Source of the DNA: JALOAD01 sp023228995 [NCBI: Candidatus Muiribacterium halophilum]
GTDB taxonomy: Bacteria; Muiribacteriota; Muiribacteriia; Muiribacteriales
DNA length: 35,042 nucleotides
NCBI GenBank assembly: GCA_023228995.1
Contig: JALOAD010000037.1
Coordinates: 1-35,042, forward strand
Reading direction: 5' to 3'
Shown here: piece after piece, positions 16,393 to 24,382 of the stretch
Layout of the letters: every line of letters starts with the position of its first letter
Numbering within the stretch: position 1 is the stretch's first letter
Notes under the pieces: generated by a model
Seen by the model: only the letters and a program-made list of their open reading frames with translations
Told to the model about the DNA's origin: nothing
Databases searched by the model: none
Made by a program: the position numbers and the translations under genes

Positions 16393-18111
16393 ATGATAAA
16401 AAAAAAGAGTAAGACTATTAATATAATGCTTTCAGGAGCAGCTGGACAGGGTATAGAAACAATAGAAAAAATACTATCTGATGCAGTAAAAAATAGCGGA
16501 TTGTTTACTTTTTCCTCAAAAGAGATAATGTCACGTATTCGTGGCGGACTAAATTCACTCCTTATCAGAATATCAGACTCACCCAAAAGTGCTTATATAA
16601 AAACTCCTGATTTGCTTTTCTCACTTAAAAAAGGCGGAATTAATCGTCTTGATAAAAGGATTTCTGATAAAACTATGATTTTTTACGATAGTGACAAAGA
16701 AAAAACTAAAAAAACTTATAATAATATGGTAAGTCTTGATATTGAAAATCTTAAAGGAGATGTTGAGGAGAAACTTTTTTCAAATACAGCTGTCTGTGGT
16801 TATATTTGCAGTTACCTCAACTTTGATAAAGATATATGTTTAAAAGTTGTTGAAAATATATTTGCTGAAAAATCTCCCGAAAAGAATAGAAAGGCTTTTC
16901 TCAATGGGTATTCCTCATGTGAGAATAAATCAGAAAATTTAAATATATCTGAACTAATAAAAACTTCCCATAAAAACAACTATACTCTGAATGGTTCACA
17001 AGCATTAGGACTTGGTGCTCTTGCTGGTGGATGCGACTTTATATCAAGTTATCCAATGTCACCATCAACTGGAGTACTTATTTTTCTTGCAGAACACGGA
17101 AAAGAACACGGAGTTTTTGTAGAACAGGCAGAAGATGAAATCAGTGCAATAAATATGTCTCTTGGAGCATGGTATGCTGGTGCAAGAGCATTAATAACAA
17201 CATCAGGTGGAGGATTTGCTCTCATGGAAGAAGGGCTCAGTCTTTCAGGCATAACCGAAACACCATGTGTAATACATGTATCACAGAGACCCGGTCCAGG
17301 AACTGGATTGCCTACGAGAACAGAACAGGGAGATCTTAATCTTGTTCTTTACGGTGGACATGGTGATTTTCCAAGAGTAATACTCTCACCAGGTAATGCT
17401 TCACAATGTTTTGAAATAGCTTCAAAAGCTTTTGATATCGCAGATAAATTTCAGGTACCTGTAATAATACTTACAGATCAATTTCTTGTTGATTCGACTT
17501 TTACAGAACAAAATATCAGTAATAGGGACATTAATATAGATAACAGAAAATACATTACTGATAGCAAAGAAGATTATAAACGATACAAGATATCCGAAGA
17601 TGGTATATCTGAAAGAAAATTACCCGGGTATGGAAAAGGACTTGTACGTGTTGATAGCGATGAACATACTGAATATGGTGAGATAACAGAAGATTTTAGT
17701 GTAAGAATTGCTCAGGTTGAAAAAAGAATGAATAAACTTAAAGATATGAAAGGTTTTTCAATTCCACCAGAACTTATAGGTAAAGAAGATTATAAAGATC
17801 TTATTGTTTGCTGGGGTTCAAATTATGGTCTGGCAAAAGAACTTATTGAAAACTCAGAAAATTCAGATTTATCAGCACTTCATTTTTCTCAGGTTTATCC
17901 TATTCCAGATGAAGCATATAATTATCTAAAAAATGCTGAAAGAATAATAATTTTAGAAAATAATTACACAGGACAGTTTGGAGAACTTCTCAAAAAAAAT
18001 TTCGATATAGATATTTACAAAAAAGTACTCAGATTTGATGGTCTTCCCTTCTGTCTTGAAGATACAACGGAATTTTTAAATCAGATTTTGAAAGGAGGCA
18101 ATGATGAGTAA
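16393..18111 (+). CDS. korA: 2-oxoacid:ferredoxin oxidoreductase, fused gamma-alpha subunit
   Basis: This 572-residue protein would oxidise a 2-oxoacid (2-oxoglutarate type is most likely) to acyl-CoA with KorB, passing electrons to ferredoxin. The N-terminal ~190 residues are the gamma domain (GAAGQGIETIEKIL and SRIRGGLNSLLIRISD). The alpha subunit follows, with SQALGLGALAGGCDFISSYP, then MSPSTGV, EQAEDEISAINMSLGA, TTSGGGFALMEEGLSL and RPGPGTGLPTRTEQGDL. The C-terminal domain (YPIPDEAYNYLKNAERIIIL) completes it. This fused arrangement is common in such enzymes. The ATG at 16393 follows AGGAGGT. It overlaps korB. The exact 2-oxoacid cannot be settled by reading. Confidence 0.9.
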   Translation: MIKKKSKTINIMLSGAAGQGIETIEKILSDAVKNSGLFTFSSKEIMSRIRGGLNSLLIRISDSPKSAYIKTPDLLFSLKKGGINRLDKRISDKTMIFYDSDKEKTKKTYNNMVSLDIENLKGDVEEKLFSNTAVCGYICSYLNFDKDICLKVVENIFAEKSPEKNRKAFLNGYSSCENKSENLNISELIKTSHKNNYTLNGSQALGLGALAGGCDFISSYPMSPSTGVLIFLAEHGKEHGVFVEQAEDEISAINMSLGAWYAGARALITTSGGGFALMEEGLSLSGITETPCVIHVSQRPGPGTGLPTRTEQGDLNLVLYGGHGDFPRVILSPGNASQCFEIASKAFDIADKFQVPVIILTDQFLVDSTFTEQNISNRDINIDNRKYITDSKEDYKRYKISEDGISERKLPGYGKGLVRVDSDEHTEYGEITEDFSVRIAQVEKRMNKLKDMKGFSIPPELIGKEDYKDLIVCWGSNYGLAKELIENSENSDLSALHFSQVYPIPDEAYNYLKNAERIIILENNYTGQFGELLKKNFDIDIYKKVLRFDGLPFCLEDTTEFLNQILKGGNDE

Positions 18112-18961
18112 TATATTCGAAATGGAAAGAAAAATAGATATTGCATGGTGTCCAGGTTGTGGAAATTTTATGATAAGAAAAACTCTAATAGAAACATTGA
18201 AAAACTTAGGTTTAACTCCTGAACAGGTTGTGATATGTTCTGGTATAGGACAGGCTGCAAAGATGCCTCAATATATTAATTGCAATTATTTCAATGGACT
18301 CCATGGCAGAAGTCTGCCAGTTGCTACAGCAGTCAAAGCAGTCAATCCAAAACTTACTGTAATAGCAGAATCAGGTGATGGTTGCACCTATGGTGAAGGA
18401 GGTAATCATTTTTTACATACAATAAGAAGAAATCCAGATATAACCAATATTGTACATAATAATATGGTATATGGACTTACAAAAGGACAGGGATCTCCCA
18501 CAACAATGAAAGGAGTTAAAACCACCGTGCAGGTAAATGGTTATTTTATTGAACCTTTTGATCCAATAGGAACAGCTCTTTCCAATGGTGCAGGTTTTGT
18601 TGCACGAGTATGCACCACAGATACAGAAAAAAGTGCTGAAGTTCTTAAACAAGCTATAGAATACTCAGGTTATGCTCTAATAGATTTTCTACATCCTTGT
18701 GTGACTTTTAATAAACATAACAATATTGCATGGTATAAAGAAAACACATATTGGTTAGACAATCACGATGAATCTGATATAGAAAAAGCATTCTCAATAT
18801 CCAGAGATAAGCAAAAATTAGCTCTAGGAATATTATACAAAAAAGATATGACAGTTTTCAGAAAAAAAGATAATTTCTATACCGATGATAATGACATTGC
18901 ACTGACTGAAAGAAAGAGAGATGTCGCAAAACTCAATAATCTTATAGATAGTTTCAGATAA
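18104..18961 (+). CDS. korB: 2-oxoacid:ferredoxin oxidoreductase, beta (TPP-binding) subunit
   Basis: This 285-residue subunit binds thiamine pyrophosphate and an iron-sulfur cluster and partners KorA. CPGCG is near residue 17 and the TPP-Mg motif GDGCTYGEGGNHFLHTIRRN is central, continuing to HNNMVYGLTKGQGSPTT. The position after GDG is Cys where I would expect Asp in many homologues. Two adjacent ATGs exist; I take the second (18104), five bases after GGAGG, since the first leaves only two. It overlaps the end of korA by 8 bp, so the two are translationally coupled. No separate ferredoxin-like subunit follows. Confidence 0.9.
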   Translation: MSNIFEMERKIDIAWCPGCGNFMIRKTLIETLKNLGLTPEQVVICSGIGQAAKMPQYINCNYFNGLHGRSLPVATAVKAVNPKLTVIAESGDGCTYGEGGNHFLHTIRRNPDITNIVHNNMVYGLTKGQGSPTTMKGVKTTVQVNGYFIEPFDPIGTALSNGAGFVARVCTTDTEKSAEVLKQAIEYSGYALIDFLHPCVTFNKHNNIAWYKENTYWLDNHDESDIEKAFSISRDKQKLALGILYKKDMTVFRKKDNFYTDDNDIALTERKRDVAKLNNLIDSFR

Positions 18962-19014
18962 TTTTAGAATTTTTTTAACAGCTTGAATATACCAACATTG
19001 ATTTATTCAATTAA

Positions 19015-19050
19015 ACAGGATGTCATAATCGGCATCCTGATCTTTTTTAT
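19015..19050 (+). terminator. Rho-independent terminator of korAB
   Basis: CAGGATG and CATCCTG pair around a 10-base loop, followed by a T-rich run (ATCTTTTTTATATTTTTTT). Confidence 0.8.
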
Positions 19051-19146
19051 ATTTTTTTAAATAGCTCTAAATTTTTTTTACTAAGCAAATATCGCTGATT
19101 TCTTACATTAGGTTTATCAGGTCAACATTGGGGGTCGGACCTTGGG

Positions 19147-19163
19147 AGGCTGTTGAAAAATGC
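19147..19163. mobile_element. Possible solo IS end
   Basis: AGGCTGTTGAAAAATGC resembles the terminal repeat of IS1182-type elements as I remember it. No partner end or transposase is visible, and it lies 10 bp after the stop of the winged-helix gene. Confidence 0.2.
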
Positions 19164-19172
19164 AGTTTTCTT

Positions 19173-19459
19173 TTATTTTTGTTTTAGTTCATACCAGATG
19201 TTGCTTCCTGCTCCTTTTTTCTCGATTTTATCTTCTATTTTCTTCAAATCTGATATTGCTGTATCTCTGTGTATATTAAATTGTTTTTCTATTGTTAAGG
19301 ATTTTATGGCTTTATTGTTTTTTAAATACTCTAATATCCACTCTATTCTAACTGATTTTGATTTTTTTATATTATCTTTTGCTTCGGATTTGCTTCGGAT
19401 TTGCTTCGGATTTGCTTCGGATTTGCTTCGGATTTGCTTCGGATTTTTTTATATCTCAT
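19173..19459 (-). pseudogene. Winged-helix DNA-binding protein, out of frame through an 11-bp repeat (phase OFF?)
   Basis: The only usable start is ATG at 19459 (AGGA upstream). It reads straight into six 11-bp repeats and stops after 30 codons at 19367. The downstream frame (19382 to TAA at 19173) encodes about 70 residues typical of a winged helix: SVRIEWILEYLKNNKAIKSL, TIEKQFNIHRDTAISDLKKI, KKGAGSNIWYELKQK. It has no start codon of its own and is blocked by TAA at 19451. The two frames differ by one phase. Losing one repeat unit, or gaining two, would join them. This kind of domain closes many AlbA/Fic-type regulators, so a remnant is also possible. It is the last gene of the restriction island. 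Confidence 0.6.
19381..19446. repeat. Six perfect 11-bp tandem repeats (GCTTCGGATTT)
   Basis: Six exact copies of GCTTCGGATTT. The unit length is not a multiple of three, and the array lies five codons after a start codon on the minus strand, so copy-number change would switch the reading frame of the winged-helix gene. Confidence 0.95.
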
Positions 19460-19597
19460 TTTATTTTAAATCCTATTTATTAGTTAAAATCTATTTTAAT
19501 TATTATAACATAACTCTACTTTCATAAAAAGTTTAGGTTTTTTCATTTATAATCTAAAGAGAATGTGAGAAAATAGTGTTTGTCAAACATAGTTATA

Positions 19598-19656
19598 CAG
19601 AGATTTTCGTCAAATATAACCAGAGACTTTCGGGGTTTTCAGGCAGAGGTTTTCGG
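19598..19656. repeat. Three CAGAGRYTTTCG motifs at exact 23-bp spacing
   Basis: CAGAGATTTTCG (19598), CAGAGACTTTCG (19621) and CAGAGGTTTTCG (19644) are exactly 23 bp apart. Nearby TGTTTGTCAAACA (19577-19589) is a 13-bp palindrome. They lie upstream of the winged-helix gene's start region and after the YgjP-like gene. Confidence 0.7.
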
Positions 19657-19708
19657 TTTTTTTGGAAAAAGGTTTTGATTTAAATTTTTTATTCTAGTGT
19701 TTGTTTTT

Positions 19709-20374
19709 TCATATATTTAATTTTTGTTTACGAATTTTCCAATCAGGCATATACAAAGCTAAATGGTTATAAAAGTTTTTTTGATGATGATTATGTTTAA
19801 GATGAACAAGTTCATGAAGAACAACATATTCAATACAATATTTTTCTTTTTTTATAAGCTCAAGATTTAAATTAATATATCTTTTCTTAGTATTGCAAGA
19901 TCCCCAACGAGTTTTCATTTTTTTAATACGGAATAAGCTAGGATATAAATCTGTTTTTTCAGACCAATAAACAAGCAAATCATTAAAAATTATTTTAGCA
20001 TGCTCATAATACCATTTATAAACAAGACTTTCCTTATAAATTCTATCATCAATTTTAAGAGTAAATATAGTAAGATAACCATTAATAAGCTTAACATCTT
20101 CTATATTATCTTTAATAACTTTAAGCCTATAATTTTTACCCAAATATTCAAAACTTTCACCCGAAACATAATTTTTAACAGTTTTAACTGGAGAATTCTC
20201 TTTAAACCACGCAAGTTTTTCCTTAATCCACAAATTTTTTTTAAAAATGAATTTATTAACCCTATTAGAATCAACTTTAAAAGGAGCAGTAAGAATAACC
20301 CTCATATCAGGTTTTACCTTTATGTTAATATATTTAACTTTTTTATAAACAATATCAATCTTATAATCAATCAT
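19709..20374 (-). CDS. YgjP-like (DUF45) zinc metallopeptidase-fold protein
   Basis: This 221-residue protein has the metallopeptidase signature HELVH at 187-191 within LHELVHLKHNHHQKNF, giving His187, Glu188 and His191 as the likely zinc site. The family motif MKTRWGSCNTKKRYINLN precedes it (153-170). Such proteins are frequently encoded with type I restriction genes; their substrate is unknown to me. The start ATG overlaps the hsdR stop (ATGA), so it is translated in the same operon. There is no signal peptide, so it is probably cytoplasmic. Confidence 0.88.
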   Translation of the reverse strand: MIDYKIDIVYKKVKYINIKVKPDMRVILTAPFKVDSNRVNKFIFKKNLWIKEKLAWFKENSPVKTVKNYVSGESFEYLGKNYRLKVIKDNIEDVKLINGYLTIFTLKIDDRIYKESLVYKWYYEHAKIIFNDLLVYWSEKTDLYPSLFRIKKMKTRWGSCNTKKRYINLNLELIKKEKYCIEYVVLHELVHLKHNHHQKNFYNHLALYMPDWKIRKQKLNI

Positions 20375-23300
20375 ACATCATCTCTGTTAATAGCAATCTT
20401 TTTTATTTTTTCAATAATTTTATCAGCATCAATCTCAACATTAAATTTTTTTTCAAAATCCCATATTTTATCATAAAGTTTTTGATCAATCTCTTTATGA
20501 ACATCTAAATTGTTTTTCCAATCAGGTTTATATTTATAATGCTCAAAAGTTTTGCTTATATCATGTATAAGATTATTAACACTCTCATCTTTTTGAGTTG
20601 AATTATTTTCTTTAACATAATCAATTAAATAATCATAAGTATTATCATACAAAACCATGCTTAATTTATTTTCAGATATTTTTTTAGGATAAATCCCTTT
20701 ATTTTCATCTTTTTCTCTTAAATTAACCATAACTTCTTTCATACTATCAAGATACATTTCCTCAGAAATTCTTTTTACTTTATAATCAGAGATTATTCTT
20801 TTAATTCTATCAGATATCTTACCATAATAATCAGGGTTTTCTTCCATTTTTTCAGAAACAACTTTAACAATTGCATTCTTAATAGTATCAGCTTTAGATT
20901 TTTTACCATTAATCCTTTCAATCTCACTATCAAAATCCTTTTCAAATATATTAACAATCTTAGTAAGCTGATTAACTTCACCAGCTGCAATATATGTATC
21001 AAGCAATTTTCTCATCTCTGGTTCAAACTCCGAAAAATCAATAGCTTCTCTAAATCTTATTCTTGAAGCTTTTCTAAGTTCATTAAAGAATTTAACTTCA
21101 TTATTATAATTTTTAATGTCTTTTTCTTCAGTTTTATCAAAGAAACCTTCACAACTTAAACATATTTTAAGTTTCTTAGCATAATCTTTAAGTTTTTTAT
21201 AAAAATCCTTTCTTATTTTATCATCTTCAAGAAAATTTAAATAACTTTCAAGATCACTTTTATACTCAACATTATCAAATATATCATGGAGTTTTATAAG
21301 ATTTCCCTTTAATTTAACAATCTCCTGATTAATATCAAAAACAGTATTAACAATATCCTCTTCTTCAAAACCCGACAAAGCACTATAAACTGTTAAAGCT
21401 TTATCTAAATTACCAAGAAGACCTCTATAATCAAGAATATATCCATAATCTTTACCCGGATAAAGTCTATTAACTCTTGCAATAGCTTGAAGAAGTCTAT
21501 AATCCTGCATATCTTTATCAATATAAAGAATACCTGCTCTAGGAGCATCAAAACCTGTAAGAAGTTTATCAACAACAATAAGAATATCTATATCATTATC
21601 ATCAGAACCATCACCATTTACAAAGTTATCTATAACTGTTTTTTCATAATCCTCAACATTATTATATAAATTCATCAATTTAGACCATTCATTCTGAACA
21701 AACAATCTATTCTCATTATCCAAAGAATCATGACCTTCTTTAACCTCTGGAGGAGAAATAACATAAGCAGTTTTAACCTCATCAAGTTTTTCAAAAATAT
21801 TATGATATTTAATAGCTTCATATTTACTATTAGTTGTAAGCATTGCTTTAATACCAGTATTTTTCCAATTATTAACAAAATGTCGATTAATATCAAGAGC
21901 AACAACCTCTAATCTTTCTTCTGAAGCAGTTATATTCTGAAGCTTAGCCCACTTTTTTTTAAGATCAGCTTTCTCATCATCATTAAGATTTCTAGTTATA
22001 AAATCAAACTTCCTATCCATACTACTATTATTAAATATATCCTGATCAACAATTCTACCTTCATATAAAAGAGGAAGAACAGCTTTATCAGCAACAGCTT
22101 TATCAATAGTATATTTATGAATTATCCCACCAAATCTCTGAGCTGAATTCTTATCAACTCTCATAATTGGAGTACCAGTAAACCCAATATAACAAGCAGA
22201 TGGAAAAACATTCCTCATCCTTGAAGCTAAAGTACCATACTGAGTTCTATGACTTTCATCAACAAGAATAAATATATTAGGATTTTTTGTTTTAATATTA
22301 CTCTTAACAACACTCTCAAATTTATTAATAACAGTAGTAATTATCTCACTATTTGAAGACTCAATATACTCAGCAAGTTTTGAACCAGTATTAGCTCTTT
22401 TAACTTCAAAACCAGAATGCTGAAAAGTTCTCTTAATCTGCTTATCAAGATTAATTCTATCAGTAACAACAACAATCCGTGAATTATTAACAGTATTCTT
22501 CAATTTTTTTGCAAGCATAACCATTGTTAAAGATTTACCTGAACCTTGTGTATGCCAGACAAGACCACCTTTTCTTCTACCAGTATTATCAAAACAAACA
22601 ATATTTTCTAATATCCTTCTAATTGCAAAAAATTGCTGATATCTAGCGATTTTTTTAACATTTTTATCAAAAATTATATAATTAAGCATAATCTCAAGAA
22701 ATCTTTCAGGATAAAATACTGAAAAAACAGTTTTATCAAGAAAAGTTACATCTCTACCCTCTACATGACATTTATAGTCATCTTCTTTAAACTCTTCCTC
22801 ATTCCAGACATTATAAAAATTTGCAGGAGTTCCAGCAGTACCATATCTTGCCATAGAAGTATTACCAGCTAATGTAATCTGAATATATCTAAAAAATAAA
22901 GGTATATTCTCATCTTTCTGATAATATATTATCTGTTCAATACCTTTTTTCATCTTTACAGAAGATTTTTTAAGTTCAATAACTCCAAGAGGAATTCCAT
23001 TAACAAAAAGAACAATATCAGCTCTCTTAGTCCTTTCTCTATTCACCTCAACAGCTTTTTCCACAATAAACTCTTCTGTAACATGAAATACATTATTAGA
23101 AAAATCATCAAAATCAATATATTTCAAAGAAAAACTACTTTTTGAACCATCAATCAAAGTTTCTTCGTAAGTTTCGCCAAGAACAAGCCTATCATATATC
23201 ATTTCATTAACAGAGATAAGTCCTTCAACTAGTGGGACATCCAAATCTCTCACAGCTTGCTTTAAATTAGCATCAGAAAAATCATATACATCACCTTTAT

Positions 23301-23478
23301 ACTCAAAACTATTAATTCTTTTAAGAGTATCCAAAAGAACATCTTCTAAAATAACATTTCTATAAGAATTTCTATAATGTTGCATATCATCAGGACTTAT
23401 ATACTTATAACCACAGCTTTGTAAAAGCTTTAATATATCTTTTTGAATACTGTTTTCACTGGTTGAAGGATTTGTCAT
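20371..23478 (-). CDS. hsdR: Type I restriction endonuclease R subunit
   Basis: This 1035-residue protein is the motor and nuclease of a type I system. The N-terminal nuclease core is RADIVLFVNGIPLGVIELKK (152-171), with the PD-(D/E)xK residues Asp154, Glu168 and Lys170. Walker A is HTQGSGKS (309-316). The DEAD-like box is VDESHRTQYG, followed by GFTGTPI. The second RecA domain contains VVDKLLTGFDAP and QAIARVNRLYPGKDYGYI. The C-terminal helical region that contacts the methyltransferase is intact. AGGAG precedes the ATG at 23478. It follows a tiny HigA-like remnant and a predicted promoter, so it may be transcribed apart from hsdM. It overlaps the YgjP-like gene by 4 bp. Confidence 0.96.
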   Translation of the reverse strand: MTNPSTSENSIQKDILKLLQSCGYKYISPDDMQHYRNSYRNVILEDVLLDTLKRINSFEYKGDVYDFSDANLKQAVRDLDVPLVEGLISVNEMIYDRLVLGETYEETLIDGSKSSFSLKYIDFDDFSNNVFHVTEEFIVEKAVEVNRERTKRADIVLFVNGIPLGVIELKKSSVKMKKGIEQIIYYQKDENIPLFFRYIQITLAGNTSMARYGTAGTPANFYNVWNEEEFKEDDYKCHVEGRDVTFLDKTVFSVFYPERFLEIMLNYIIFDKNVKKIARYQQFFAIRRILENIVCFDNTGRRKGGLVWHTQGSGKSLTMVMLAKKLKNTVNNSRIVVVTDRINLDKQIKRTFQHSGFEVKRANTGSKLAEYIESSNSEIITTVINKFESVVKSNIKTKNPNIFILVDESHRTQYGTLASRMRNVFPSACYIGFTGTPIMRVDKNSAQRFGGIIHKYTIDKAVADKAVLPLLYEGRIVDQDIFNNSSMDRKFDFITRNLNDDEKADLKKKWAKLQNITASEERLEVVALDINRHFVNNWKNTGIKAMLTTNSKYEAIKYHNIFEKLDEVKTAYVISPPEVKEGHDSLDNENRLFVQNEWSKLMNLYNNVEDYEKTVIDNFVNGDGSDDNDIDILIVVDKLLTGFDAPRAGILYIDKDMQDYRLLQAIARVNRLYPGKDYGYILDYRGLLGNLDKALTVYSALSGFEEEDIVNTVFDINQEIVKLKGNLIKLHDIFDNVEYKSDLESYLNFLEDDKIRKDFYKKLKDYAKKLKICLSCEGFFDKTEEKDIKNYNNEVKFFNELRKASRIRFREAIDFSEFEPEMRKLLDTYIAAGEVNQLTKIVNIFEKDFDSEIERINGKKSKADTIKNAIVKVVSEKMEENPDYYGKISDRIKRIISDYKVKRISEEMYLDSMKEVMVNLREKDENKGIYPKKISENKLSMVLYDNTYDYLIDYVKENNSTQKDESVNNLIHDISKTFEHYKYKPDWKNNLDVHKEIDQKLYDKIWDFEKKFNVEIDADKIIEKIKKIAINRDDV

Positions 23479-23510
23479 CTATAGCTCCTAGTTATTTTTA
23501 ACATATAATT

Positions 23511-23639
23511 TTAATTTAACAACAGATTTTTATAACCTTCGAGAACATTTCTAAAATATGAATATGGTATTATCTCACTATGTTGTAAATGTCCTACAAT
23601 AATTGCAGGATTCTGATGTTTTCTTCCTGATAATCTCAT
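23511..23639 (-). CDS. 42-aa remnant of a HigA/ImmA-IrrE-like protein
   Basis: This short frame has a strong AGGAG six bases before its ATG at 23639 and stops at 23511. It contains NPAIIVGHLQHSEIIPYSYF, which resembles the closing segment (P-x-IVVGRLQHEG..P) of HigA-type antitoxins carrying an ImmA/IrrE metallopeptidase domain. The helix-turn-helix and HExxH regions are absent. It may be a leftover after deletion, or a retained small protein, since both ribosome site and promoter are good. It sits between the half-size S gene and hsdR. Confidence 0.45.
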   Translation of the reverse strand: MRLSGRKHQNPAIIVGHLQHSEIIPYSYFRNVLEGYKNLLLN

Positions 23640-23658
23640 ATATACACTCCTGTTTATA

Positions 23659-23682
23659 TTATAATTTTTTTAATCTTGTCAA
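23659..23682 (-). promoter_or_regulatory. Predicted promoter before the HigA-like remnant and hsdR
   Basis: Perfect TTGACA (23682-23677) on the minus strand has TAATAT 15 bp, or TATAAA 18 bp, downstream. It would drive the 42-residue frame, hsdR and the YgjP-like gene independently of hsdM. Confidence 0.5.
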
Positions 23683-23719
23683 CAATTTTTAATTTTATAT
23701 TAAATGCAGTCTACAGGTT

Positions 23720-24382
23720 TTATTTTCTAAATTCTGGAAATCTTATTTTGCCGACAAGGAGATTTTGCATTAAACCTTTCTTTTGTATTATAAATTTATT
23801 TAATATATTTTCTTCCATTTCTATTTGTTTATCTAATAAAGATAAACATTCAGCAATTCTATTTTGTTCATGCAAAAATGGTAAACTAATGTTAAACTTT
23901 CCTAATTCGGTTTTATTAATTATAGGAACAGCTTGATTACAAGCTATATTTTTTATTCTTCCTGATATTTTTTTTAAAAAATAAAAAATATATTCATTAT
24001 TTATATATTTAAAAGGCAATATAGCATTAATTTGTTGATTAATAGCTACATCTATGATATTAAAACCTAATTTCCCAATTGTTGAGCCAATACAGGTTAC
24101 TAAAACTGAGTATTTTGGAATGAGTTTTGATTCTTTTAATCCTCGCTCTGATATATATCTTTCAGAAATTTTAACATTTTTATTTTCTGATAAGTCAACA
24201 GGAGTAACGAAAGGCAAATAACCACCGTAATTTTCTGAAACATAAGTTGAGGGTGTTTTACCCGTTATTATTTTACATATTTCCTTTAAGTTTTTTACTT
24301 CCCAGTCTTCCGGGATTACTCCTATTCCTTTTACAAATTTATATCCGTTCGGAATATCTTCTTTATATTTGTTATTCTCCAT
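23720..24382 (-). CDS. hsdS: Type I specificity subunit, half-size (one TRD)
   Basis: This 220-residue protein is about half the usual S subunit. It begins with GVIPEDWEVKNLKEICKIIT, the common entry to a target-recognition domain. It continues with TPSTYVSENYGGYLPFVTPV, LVTCIGSTIGKLGFN and AINQQINAILP. It ends in one conserved coiled-coil region (LHEQNRIAECLSLLDKQIEM, then LMQNLLVGKIRFPEF). Half-size S proteins can work as homodimers or with a second half. GAGG lies upstream of the ATG at 24382, and it overlaps the end of rhuM by 11 bp, implying coupling. The other half-size S gene is at 26926. Confidence 0.88.
   Translation of the reverse strand: MENNKYKEDIPNGYKFVKGIGVIPEDWEVKNLKEICKIITGKTPSTYVSENYGGYLPFVTPVDLSENKNVKISERYISERGLKESKLIPKYSVLVTCIGSTIGKLGFNIIDVAINQQINAILPFKYINNEYIFYFLKKISGRIKNIACNQAVPIINKTELGKFNISLPFLHEQNRIAECLSLLDKQIEMEENILNKFIIQKKGLMQNLLVGKIRFPEFRK

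Noticed and set aside
19153-19527. Plus-strand 124-codon frame
   Set aside because: It is the antisense of the winged-helix gene and its repeats; hydrophobic, no ribosome site.
20000-20476. Plus-strand 158-codon frame and similar frames inside hsdR, hsdM, macB and the S41 gene
   Set aside because: They are antisense shadows of well-supported genes, rich in Phe, Ile and Asn as expected from AT-rich complement strands.
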